A stretch of 64,000 nucleotides of DNA from Mayamaea pseudoterrestris (Eukaryota > Bacillariophyta > Bacillariophyceae > Sellaphorales > Sellaphoraceae): NCBI GenBank assembly GCA_027923505.1, contig BROI01000006.1, forward strand, positions 744,001 to 808,000. The letters are read 5' to 3'. Positions 35,301-47,300 of this stretch are shown in pieces. The notes below the pieces were generated by a model. It saw nothing but the letters and a program-made list of their open reading frames with translations, ran no database searches and had not been told where the DNA came from. Every line of letters starts with the position of its first letter. The first letter of the stretch is position 1. A program made the position numbers and the translations under genes.

Positions 35301-38300
35301 GGCTTGCTGCAGAGCACCAATTTTTTGGTCCATTGGCAGCAATTGTGATGGCATTGGGACCCCTGCAAGGTTGCACAGGGCAAATCCAGTAGGCTCATCA
35401 CATGTAGGTATAACTTCAGAATTACGTAGCCAGTCCAAAGCTTTATTGAGTGCAGTCTCCTTGACTTCAGGTGAATGATCAGCTAATGGTTGGCTAGCAA
35501 GCTTGGCTAGAGTCTTTGTTGTAGGCTCATCAATGCCATCATAATCAATCTTTTTGCTGCGAATCCAGTCAACACAGTCACTAATAGCCTTCGTCTTCTC
35601 TTTCTGTGTGAGAGGCTGACGTGGCAATGGAATACCTGCAAGACTTGCGAGAGCTTCCAGAGTTGGTGCATTGACTCTACCAGGATCCGGGTTATTATTC
35701 CGAATCCATTGCAGTGAATTATAGAATGCCTTTTCCTTTTCTGGCAATGTCTGCATCTTGGGCATTGGTATTCCGGCAAGGTTGCACAAAGCATTTAATA
35801 TTGGTTCATTCACATCATCCAATTCCAAATTATTCTGACGAATCCAATTAACTGCATTTTTTAGCACCACTTCAGAGTTTGTTGTTGTTTTATGAGACAG
35901 TGGGATCCCAGTTATATTGCGGAGTGCATTCAGGGCCAAATCATCAACAGCATCTTGGCTAGGAGTATTGTTTCGCAACCAGTTGAAACAATCATCAAGT
36001 GCTGCTTGCTGATTCACATCGAGTTGTCTTCGAGGCAACGGTACACCAGCTAGATTTGCCAATGCTTGGAGGCTGGGTATATCAACATTAGTTGGGCTGG
36101 GATCATTGCTACGCAACCAAGTCAAACAATCCTCCACAAGCTCCTTCTGGTCAATGGGTGAAAGCTGATCTTGTGGCAATGGAATTCCAGCCAAATTAGC
36201 CAAAGCCTGTAGGGTTGGCTTATCCATGTCAGCCCCTCTTGGCTCATTGTGGCGGATCCATTTGACAATGTCATTCAAGGCCATATGTTGGTCTGGTGCA
36301 ATACTGGTGCATGGCATAGGGACACCTGCAAGGTTAGCAAGAGCTTGAAGTGATGGCTCGTCTATGACTCCAGGCATGGGGTCATTACTGCGGAGCCAGT
36401 CAAGTGCATTTCCTAAAACTTTGGGTTTGTCCTTTGGTTTAATCCGTTCCTTTGGCACTGGAATACCAGACAAAGTGGCAAGTGCCTCAAGCATTGGCTC
36501 AGTCACATCACCAGGAGCAATTTCATGGGTTCGAATCCATTCAAGAGTGTCATCCAAAGCACCCTTTTGTAAAGCTGTCAGTGGCTTTCGAGGTATAGGC
36601 ACTCCAGCCAAGGTTGCAAGTGAATGCAGGGTGGTTTCATCAACACTTGCCGGGTTTGGATCATTGTTGCGGAGCCAACTCAAGGCATGCTCAAGAATCT
36701 TAGGCTTGCTTTTTGGTGTTATGTGCTCCCGTGGCATGGGAATACCAGCCAAAGTAGCAAGTGCATCCACCACTCCTTCATCCAAGTCACTTGGCTTTAT
36801 TTCACTATTACGCACCCAGTCAACCATATCCTGCAAAGCCTCTGATTGCTCTGATGACAATTGATGACTAGGCATTGGTATGCCAGCAAGTGTAGCAAGG
36901 GACAACAAGGTTGTTTCATCAACATCTTGAGGTTTCAAATTATTCTTGCGCAGCCATGTCAATGACTCATCCAAAATCTGAGGCTTGTCTTTTGCAGGGA
37001 TCCTCCTTGCTGGCACAGGAACCCCCGCAATGCTGGCTAGTGCTCGAAGCACAGGCTCACCCACATCCTCAGGCTTGATGTTGGTGTTGCGGATCCAGTT
37101 CAATGCCTTGTCCAAGGATTCCCGCTGCGCAGATGTCAAAGATTCTTTGGGAACAGGTACACCTGCAAGATTTGACAGTGCTTGGAGTGTTGGAGTATCC
37201 ACCAATTCTGGGTTGGGGGAGTTATTACGCAGCCACTTTAAGGCATTCTCCACAATAGTTGTCTTGTCTTTGGGTAATGTCTTGGCCACTGGTAAAGGAA
37301 TGCCAGCCACATTTGCTAGCGCCAGCAATGCAGGCTGGTCAAGGTCTGCAGGATGGGGCCTGTTGTTACGAAGCCAGTCAACAGACTTATCAAGTGCATC
37401 CATCTGGTCCTTGGCAAGTCTACCTTTTGGTAATGGGAGACCAGCAAGTGTGGCCAGTGATTGCAGAGTTGGTGCATCCACCGCTATAGGATTAGGGTCA
37501 TTGTTTCGCAGCCACTCAACAGCGTTGGCAATGATCTTTGGTTTGTCCTTTGATTGAACCTTGATTGGTAGAGGTATGCCAGCTAAATTTGCCATCGCCT
37601 GCATTGTTGCTTCATCAATATCATCTGGTACAAGGTTATTGTTACGGATCCAGTTCAATGACTTACTTAAAACTTCCTGCTTTGCAGAGGTGAAATTGAC
37701 TGGCATTGGCAAGCCAGCCAGCTCCGCAAGTGGGTGCAATGATCCTTCATCAATGCCTTCAAGCTCAGGATCTTGATTTCGTAACCAGTTTATAGCATTT
37801 TCAGCAACAATATCATTGTCCATTGCATTAATGCTATGAGTCATGGGTATCCCAGATAAGTTGGCCAGTGCTTGCATTGTTGGCTTGTCCAACTCATCTG
37901 GGTGTACTCCCGTGTTGCGAAGCCATTCTACGGTATCATTGAGTGCCTCTTCTTGTTTTGGAGAGATAAGTCTTCTAGGACATGGGAGACCTGCAAGATT
38001 AGCCAGTGAGTGCAAAGTAAACTCCTCTATAGCCTCAAGCTTTGGATCATTGCTACGCAACCAAGTCAAACAATCCTCCACAAGCTCTTTTTGGTCAATG
38101 GGTGAAAGCTGATCTTGTGGCAATGGAATTCCAGCCAAATTAGCCAAAGCCTGTAGGGTTGGCTTATCCATGTCTGCCCCTCTTGGCTCATTGTGGCGGA
38201 TCCATTTGACAATGTCATTCAAGGCCATCTGTTGGTCTGGTGCAATACTGGTGCATGGCATAGGGACACCTGCAAGGTTAGCAAGAGCTTGAAGTGATGG

Positions 38301-41300
38301 CTCGTCTATGACTCCAGGCATGGGGACGTTACTGCGGAGCCAGTCAAGTGCATTTCCTAAAACTTTGGGTTTGTCCTTTGGTTTAATCCGTTCCTTTGGC
38401 ACTGGAATACCAGACAAAGTGGCAAGTGCCTCAAGCATTGGCTCAGTCACATCACCAGGAGCAATTTCATGGGTTCGAATCCATTCAAGAGTGTCATCCA
38501 AAGCACCCTTTTGTAAAGCTGTCAGTGGCTTTTGAGGTATAGGCACTCCAGCCAAGGTTGCAAGTGACTGCAGGGTGGTCTCATCAACAGTTGCCGGGTT
38601 TGGATCATTGTTGCGGAGCCAACTCAAGGCATGCCCAAGAATCTTGGGCTTGCTTTTTGGTGTTATGTGCTCCCGTGGCATGGGAATACCAGCCAAAGTA
38701 GCAAGTGCATCTAACTCTGCTTCATCCAAGTCACTTGGCTTTATTTCATTATTACGCACCCAGTCAACCATATCCTGCAAAGCCTCTGATTGCTCTAATG
38801 ACAATTGATGACTAGGCATTGGTATGCCAGCAAGTGTAGCAAGGGACAACAAGGTTGTTTCATCAACGTCATGAGGTTTCAAGTTATTCTTGCGCAGCCA
38901 AGTCAATGACTCATCCAAAATCTGAGGCTTGTCCTTTGCAAGAATCTTCCTTGCTGGCACAGGAACCCCCACAATGCTGGCTAGTGCTCGAAGCACAGGC
39001 TTACCCACATCCTCAGGCTTGATATTGGTGTTGCGGATCCAGTTCACTGCCTTGTCCAAGGACTCCCGCTGCGCAGATGTCAAAGATTCTTTGGGAACAG
39101 GTACACCTGCAAGATTTGACAGTGCTTGGAGTGTTGGAGTATCCACCAATTCTGGGTTGGGGGAGTTGTTACGCAGCCAGTTTAAGGCATTCTCCACAAT
39201 AGTTGTCTTGTCTTTGGGTAATGTCTTGGCCACTGGTAAAGGAATTCCAGCCACATTTGCTAGCGCCAGCAATGCAGGCTGGTCAAGGTCTGCAGGATGG
39301 GGCTTGTTGTTACGAAGCCAATCAACAGACTTATCAAGTGCATCCATCTGGTCCTTGGCAAGGCTACCTTTTGGTATTGGGAGACCAGCAAGTGTGGCCA
39401 GTGATTGCAGCGTTGGTGCATCCAGCGCTATAGGATTAGGGTCATTGTGTCGCAGCCACTCAACAGCGTTGGCAATGATCTTTTGTTTGTCCTTTGATTG
39501 AACCTTGATTGGTAGAGGTATGCCAGCTAAATTTGCCATCGCCTGCATTGTTGCTTCATCAATATCATCTGGTACAAGGTCATTGTTACGGATCCAGTTC
39601 AATGACTTACTTAAGACCTCCTGCTTTGCAGGGGTGAAATTGCTTGTTGGCATTGGCAAGCCAGCCAGTGAGGCTAGACGTTTGACATCCTGAAAATCTA
39701 CAATTTTTGATTGTGGACCCTGATGTTGATCCATTGTTTGTGTCTTGGGTGAAATATCCACACTTGCAGACCTGTCCTTATTTTCTGGGAAAGGAATACC
39801 AGCAAGGTTGGCCAGTGGAGCAATCAGTGGTAGGTCCACAATCCTAGGATGAGGGTCATTGTTTCGAAGCCACTCCAAAGATTGATTAACAGTAGATGCC
39901 TTATCAGGATAAGCTGAGCAAGTTGGTATTGGAATGCCAGCAAGGCTTGCAAGAGTATCCAAGGAACCTGGATCAACTGATTCAGATAAGATGGTATTTG
40001 TCCGTAGCCAAGTTAAGCTGTCTTCAAAAGCTTTTTTCTCACATGGGGACAACTTTTTATGTGGCACAGCTATTCCTGCAAGGGTGGCAAGAGGTAAAAG
40101 GACGGCCTCATCAACATCATCTGGATCAGGACTGTTACTTCTAAGCCAATCAAAGGCACTTTCCAGAAATTTGGATTTCTCCTTTAACCTAACCTGTTCC
40201 TTAGGCACTGGAATACCAGACAAAGTGGCAAGTGCCTCAAGCATTGGCTCAGTCACATCACCAGGAGCAATTTCATGGGTTCGAATCCATTCAAGAGTGT
40301 CATCCAAAGCACCCTTTTGTAAAGCTGTCAGTGGCTTTTGAGGTATAGGCACTCCAGCCAAGGTTGCAAGTGACTGCAGGGTGGTCTCGTCAACAGTTGC
40401 CGGGTTTGGATCATTGTTGCGGAGCCAACTCAAGGCATGCTCAAGAATCTTGGGCTTGCTTTTTGGTGTTATGTGCTCCCGTGGCATGGGAATACCAGCC
40501 AAAGTAGCAAGTGCATCTAACACTGCTTCATCCAAGTCACTCGGCTTTATTTCACTATTACGCACCCAGTCAACTATATCCTGCAAAGCCTCTGATTGCT
40601 CTGATGACAATTGATGACTAGGCATTGGTATGCCAGCAAGTGTAGCAAGGGACAACAAGGTTGTTTCATCAACATCTTGAGGTTTCAAATTATTCTTGCG
40701 CAGCCATGTCAATGACTCATCCAAAATCTGGGGCTTGTCCTTTGCAGAGATCCTCCTTGCTGGCACAGGAACCCCCGCAATGCTGGCTAGTGCTCGAAGC
40801 ACAGGCTCACCCACATCCTCAGGCTTGATGTTGGTGTTGCGGATCCAGTTCAATGCCTTGTCCAAGGATTCCCGCTGCGCAGATGTCAAAGATTCTTTGG
40901 GAACAGGTACACCTGCAAGATTTGACAGTGCTTGGAGTGTTGGAGTATCCACCAATTCTGGGTTGGGGGAGTTGTTACGCAGCCAGTTTAAGGCATTCTC
41001 CACAATAGTTGTCTTGTCTTTCGGTAATGTCTTGGCCACTGGTAAAGGAATGCCAGCCACATTTGCTAGCGCCAGCAATGCAGGCTGGTCAAGGTCTGCA
41101 GGATGGGGCTTGTTGTTACGCAGCCAGTCAACAGACTTATCCAGTGCATCCATCTGGTCCTTGGCAAGTCTACCTTTTTTTATTGGGAGACCAGCAAGTG
41201 TGGCCAGTGATTGCAGCATTGGTGCATCCACCGCTATAGGATCAGGGTCATTGTTTCGCAGCCACTTGATTGAAGCCTCTAGCACACCAGATTTCTGATG

Positions 41301-44300
41301 AGGCATAATGTCTCCACAAGGTAAAGCTAGGCCTGATAATGAAGCCAAGGCCTTCAGCGCTTCATTGTTGACTTTATCTGGGTGCGGATCATGGTTTCTC
41401 AACCACTCTAACGTTTCTTCAAGAGATAGCTTCTGTTCAAAGTTTAGATTGCCATTGGGGATGGTTTGGCCTGCACAGTTGGCAATGGCACGTAGGACAG
41501 GAAGATTCATTTGGTTTGTCTGCGGCTCGTTGTTCCTGAGCCATTCAAGTGCACTTTCCAATACTTTAGATCTGACTTCAGGTGGCAATCGTTTCATAGG
41601 TAATGAAAGACCTGCAACGTTGGCAAGTGCATGTAAAGCATCATCACTGACGTTGATAGGTTTAATACTACTACTCCTTATCCACTCAACGGCATCCTCC
41701 AGTGCGGTACGCTCATCTGGCGAAAGCTTTCTCTGCGGTACTGGGACCCCAGCCAGATTTGCGAGTGTTCTCAGCGTCGCCTCGTTCAAGTCTGCTGGGC
41801 TGGGGTCATTGTTCCGCAGCCAAGTTAAGGCTTGATCCAAAATTATTGGTTTATTCACATCGCGTGCAGCTCGATCCTCCGGCAAAGCAAGACCAGCCAA
41901 GCCTGCCAGTGCCACAAGGGATGGCTCATCGACGTCGCTTGTCGTGATACTGCTGTTTCGGTACCATTCTAATGTATCATCAAAAGCTTTCTCTTGTTCT
42001 GGTGTCAGTTTCTGATGAGGCAATGGCGTGCCTGCAAGGTTGAGCAGAGAGTGAAATGTTGGAAAATCCAAAGCATCAAAGTTGGGGTCGTGACTTCGAA
42101 TCCAATCAAGACAGTCATCCAAAACCAAAGGACCACATTCGTCTCTTGCAATCACCCTGGGAACAAAAAGGCCCGCTAAGTTTGCAAATGCCCCCAAAGT
42201 TTCGTCATCGACATCATCTGGCTGCACATTGTTCGTTCTTAGCCACTTTAACAGGTCAGGAAACATCTTTCTCTGGGCATCGGTGAGTTCCGCCTGTGGC
42301 AGCGGAATCCCGGCTAGATTAGCAAGTGAATTGAGCGTATCAAGGTCAACATCATCATGGTCTATTGTGTTGTTTCGCAACCAGTTTAATGAGTCTTCGA
42401 TAATTGTTGTTCCACCACCACCGGGGGAGCTGTATTTCAGCATTGGCATTCCAGCCAGCGTTGCGAGAGACTGAATTGTAGGAAGATCCATCTCAGCAAA
42501 ATTTGGCTCGTTGTTTCGCAACCAAGTAAGGGCATCATCGAGTGCCCTCTTCTGCTCTAGTGAGAGTGATGCCTTCGGAAGCTCAATGCCCGCTAGCTTC
42601 GCCAGAGTTTTCAGAGAAGAAGCATCGACATGGGCAGCATCTGGTGAGTTGTTGCGCAGCCATTCTAGTGCATCGCGAAGGACTTGAGGTCGTTCAGACT
42701 TCGGAATTCTGCCAGTTGGGATGGGGATGCCTGCTACATTGGCAAGTGCTTCTACAAAGGCTTCATCTACATAGGAAATGCTGTCGCCATTGCTTCGAAG
42801 CCAGTTAAGCATGTCTGCAACCGCTTCCTGCTCTTTCGCTGATGAATGAGTCGGCATCGAAACACCTGCGAGATTGGCAATCTTCTGCAATACTGGTATC
42901 TCTACGTTTCCAAGAACTGGTTCGTTGCTGCGTAACCAATTTATAGCATCCTCGCCAATAGCTTTTGGAGATTTTGCAGACCCTCGAGGCAAAGACAAAC
43001 CAGCAACGCTTACCAAAGCACTGACAAAAGCAGGATCTTTTAAATTTTTCGGCGTTGGCTCATTATTGCGTAGCCACTTCCAAGTCTGATCAAGCAGCTC
43101 ATTCCTCTTGCCAGCTGGCAATGTCCCTCTCGGTAATTTTAAGTGGACGACATTCGATAAAGTTTTCAATGTGGTCGCGTCCAAGGTACCAGCTTCTGGC
43201 GGCTTATTGTTCCGAATCCATTCAAGAGCTTCTTGCGCTGCCATATTGGAAGTAGAAACGTAATTGTGGGGCATTGGCATGCCAGCAATATTAGCAATAG
43301 ACTGTATGGCGTCATCACTTAAATCATCCTTGGGGGCATCATTATGACGTAGCCATTCGACAGCTTCTTCAATGACCTGCTGTTTTTTCTCTGCGGAAAC
43401 ACGAGTGTATGGTAGGGGAATGCCTGCTAAATTGCAGAGTTCTATGAGTGTGTCATCGTCTATATCTGTAGCCGATGGCTCATTATTCCGCAGCCACTGC
43501 AGCGATTCTTCCGTCAAAACTTTAGGGGCCTTATCATAGCCTTCGGGGACCGAAGCTTCCGATATATTGACAAGCGACTGTATGATCTCAGGTGCATCCA
43601 GATCTCTCGGCAAAGGATTGTTTTGGCGAACCCACTTCACCGTTTCTTTTAGCAAGTCTTTCTTCGCCTCGGCGGGCAGCAAACCGCAAGGAACGGCAAT
43701 TCCCGCCATTTTTGCTAGAGGGCGGAGAGTCCCTTCATCAACATCTTCAACGCGTGGCATATTATTTCGTAACCAGTCGATTGCCACCTCTTTAGTTCTG
43801 GTGGGCGATGCGGTTACTGGCGTACCCAATGGCAAAGTCATGCCAGCCAGATTGACCAAGGACTCAATAACAGGGTCACTGAGCTGATCAGCATATATGT
43901 CATTGTTTCGTAGCCAGTCGACCGTGTCGCCGAGTAGCCTCTTCCTTTCGTCCGGCAAGAGCTGGCGCGATGGCAAGGTGAGCCCAGCAAAAGTCGCAAG
44001 AACCTCCAGAGCAGGTTCATCCACTTCATCAGCACTCGGTCGATTGCTTCGCAACCAGTTGAGGGCGTCATCAGCAGCATTTTTTGCTGTTTTAGGGAAA
44101 CCACGCGGTGTATCACCGTGCGTGACTTTAGACAATGCTTCAACTATGCAAGGGTCCGACAAGGATCTCGCAGCAATGTCGTTGTCACGAAGCCAATCCC
44201 AGCACTTGTCCAGAATAGTTTTCTTAATATGGGGAGGGATTGTTCCTCTTGGAGCATGCACAGATGCGACATTCGCTAAAACGCGAAGATCAGAATCATG

Positions 44301-47300
44301 AAAGTTTTCAATCTTCGGCGGTGAATTGTTGCGAATCCATTCGACGGCATCTTCAACCGTCTTATTTGGCGGCGGTGAATATCCACTAGGCATAGGTATT
44401 CCTGCAACATTTGCTAGCGACTGGAGCAATGCATCACTGATAATAGCAGGCGCTGGATCATTTCTTCGCAGCCATAGAATGCACTCTTCGACAATTGCCG
44501 TTTTTTCTGATAAAGTAAGGTTGCTAGGAGCCATAGGCACACCAGCTAAGTTCGCTAAACATGTAAGCTCACCTACGTCAAGAGTAGATGCGTTTGGAGT
44601 GTTCTGTCGCAACCAGCTAACAGCTTTATCGATGGCTTCTCGCTTGGCCAGTGAGGAAAGAGGAAGAGGCAGATCGACTTGGGCAACATTTGCCAAAGCA
44701 CAGAGTGTCGGTCCATCGATGTCAACTTCCTCTAGGTCACTGTTACGCAACCAGTTTATGACATGATCGAAAATGCACATTTTTTGCCTCGTTGTCATAT
44801 TTCCTTGGGGTGCTGACACATTTGCTAAAGTAGACAGTGCGCTGAGTGAAGGCGTATCGAAATCGCTAGCTTTTACGTCAGCATTTCGGGTCCAATGTAG
44901 TATATCAAGTGTGACTCTCTCGCGATCCGTGGGTGAAAGGCTACCAGGGGGCAGCGGGAATCCTGCAAGATTTGTCAAAGCTGTTGCCACAGGATCAGTG
45001 ATGTTCTCATCTGAAAGACCATTACAGCGCAGCCAAGAAACAACATCATCTAATGCTTTTGCTTTCTTTGCTGTATCAATCTTTCCGTAAGGTATCGATA
45101 TGCCTGAAATGCTTGCCAAAATCCGGATGCTTGCATCATCAATATTTTTATGCGATGGTGTGTTAATCCGAAGCCAATTCAACGCCTCTTGTGCAATTTT
45201 TGTCGTCGGTGTCAAGGCAAAACGGCTATGTGGCATTACAATGCCGACTATTTGAGCCAGAGCATACACGTCTGGGTCGTCAATGATGCTCGACACTAAG
45301 CCATTTTTTCGAATCCAGTTGACGGCGTCGTCCAGTGCCTGGTTTTTCATTTTGGGTGTAAGCTTGCCTAAGGGAAGCGGCATTCCGGCAACATTACACA
45401 GTGTCCGCACGTCACTTTCTGCCAATTCGTCTGTCACCAGCGTATTATTACGCAGCCAGAGGACCGCATCATCTGTAACTTGACGCTTGGTGTCAGAGGG
45501 TAACAATCCTGTGACAGGAATCCCACCCAGATTGGCCAAAGCTTTTAGGCCTTCGTCGCTCAATATATCTGTTGAAGGTGTACTACTGCGCAGCCAATCT
45601 ATTGTCTGGTCAAGAATCTCTTTCTTCTTTTTCTGATTCATTTTGCGTCGGGGAAACGAGATTCCAGCTACATTTGCCAAACAAACTAGACTCGGCTCAT
45701 CAAAATCACCCATATTCACGTCATTGTTACGAATCCAATCGAGAGCAGCGTCGGCAGCTTGTTTCTTTGCTAGCGCTGACTTGGACAAGGGTACCTCTAC
45801 ACCAGCAATGTTACAAAGTGCGGAAAGAATGGGATCTGCTAAGTCAGCAACACACGGTTTACATTGCCGTGTCCACAAAACGAATTGTTCAATTAATTCT
45901 TTTTGTTTCCCAGGTGTGTGTGGGCCATTAGGAAGTGACAACCCTGCTAAAATGCTCAGCTGCATGAGTATATCCGCATCCATTTCTATAGGTAGTGGAC
46001 TGTTGTTTCGAAGCCAATTCAGAGCATCCTCGGCGGTAGCTTCCAGGGCGGGGCGAGATAAGAGTCCCCGACGAGGGTAGGCAACACTTGCATTCACAAG
46101 AGCGTGAATAACAGGATCTTCAAGATCGTGTGCTTTAAGCCGATTGTTGCGGAGCCAGTTCATTGACTTCTCAAGAATATCCCTCCTTGCTGCTGGACCT
46201 AACTTTCCTGATACCATCGAAATACCGGCAAGATTTGCAAGATGAATTATGGAAGCATCATCAAGATCGTCTGGATTGGTGCCCTTCACGCGTAGCCAGT
46301 CCCACGATTCCTCGCATAATTTCTCCTTCGCTGCAAGCGACAGCTCTACGCCGGGCAGTGAAATGTTTGCAAGATTTGCCAAGGACTCAAGCATTAGCTC
46401 ATCAATATCTTGAGTCTTCGGATCATTGTTCCGCAACCACGCGTAACTTGCATCAAGGACACTGCTTTTCTTCTCGGGAGAGAGCTTGCTTGGAACTGAA
46501 ATACCAGCGAGATTGGCCAGCATTGTAAGCATATTATCATCAACACTGTCGAGTGGTAAAGTATTGTTCCGCAGCCAGTTTACCGCCTCGGAGATGACTT
46601 GTCTCTTCGCGGCATTACACAGAGGCATTCCAGGCATCGGAATCCCAGCGATATTCGCTAAAGCTAGTGTCTCCGGATCGTCGAGATTTTCTGGTGAAAA
46701 GAAATTGTTTCTCAGCCAAACTATTGCACAGTCCAACCGCTCCTGTTGTTCCTTTAAACCTAGTTTGCCTGTGGGGACGTAGATGCCACATATATTTGAC
46801 AATTGCCGAATTGTTTCCTCGTCAGTATCCACAGCACGGGGGCTGTTGTTGCGTAACCAGTCCATGCTGGTTTTGATTATTCGCTTTTTGGTCGATAAAG
46901 AGATTTTGCACGCCGGAATAGGTAGGCTAGTGACACTTAACAAGGCTGACAGGGTGTGATCATCGACAGCGTCTCTTGGTGTGTCGTTTTTACGGAGCCA
47001 ATTTATCGCTTCATCGAGGGCCGCACTTTTATCCTTCGGGGTCAACCGGCAGCCTGCAGGTACCGAGACACCGGCCAATGACGCCAAATCCCTCACAGAA
47101 TCATCCTCAACTTTATCGGTGCAAGGTACTCCATGGTTCCTGATCCAGAGTAGAGCCCTTTCTGACAAGTCCAATTTTACTGACGCTGGCAGCGCAAAGG
47201 TAGGCACGGCAACGCCGGTGACGTTCACTAATGCCATTAGCGTCGGATCATCTAACTTTTCATGTGGTAGATTGTTGATACGCAGCCAGCGAATAGAATC

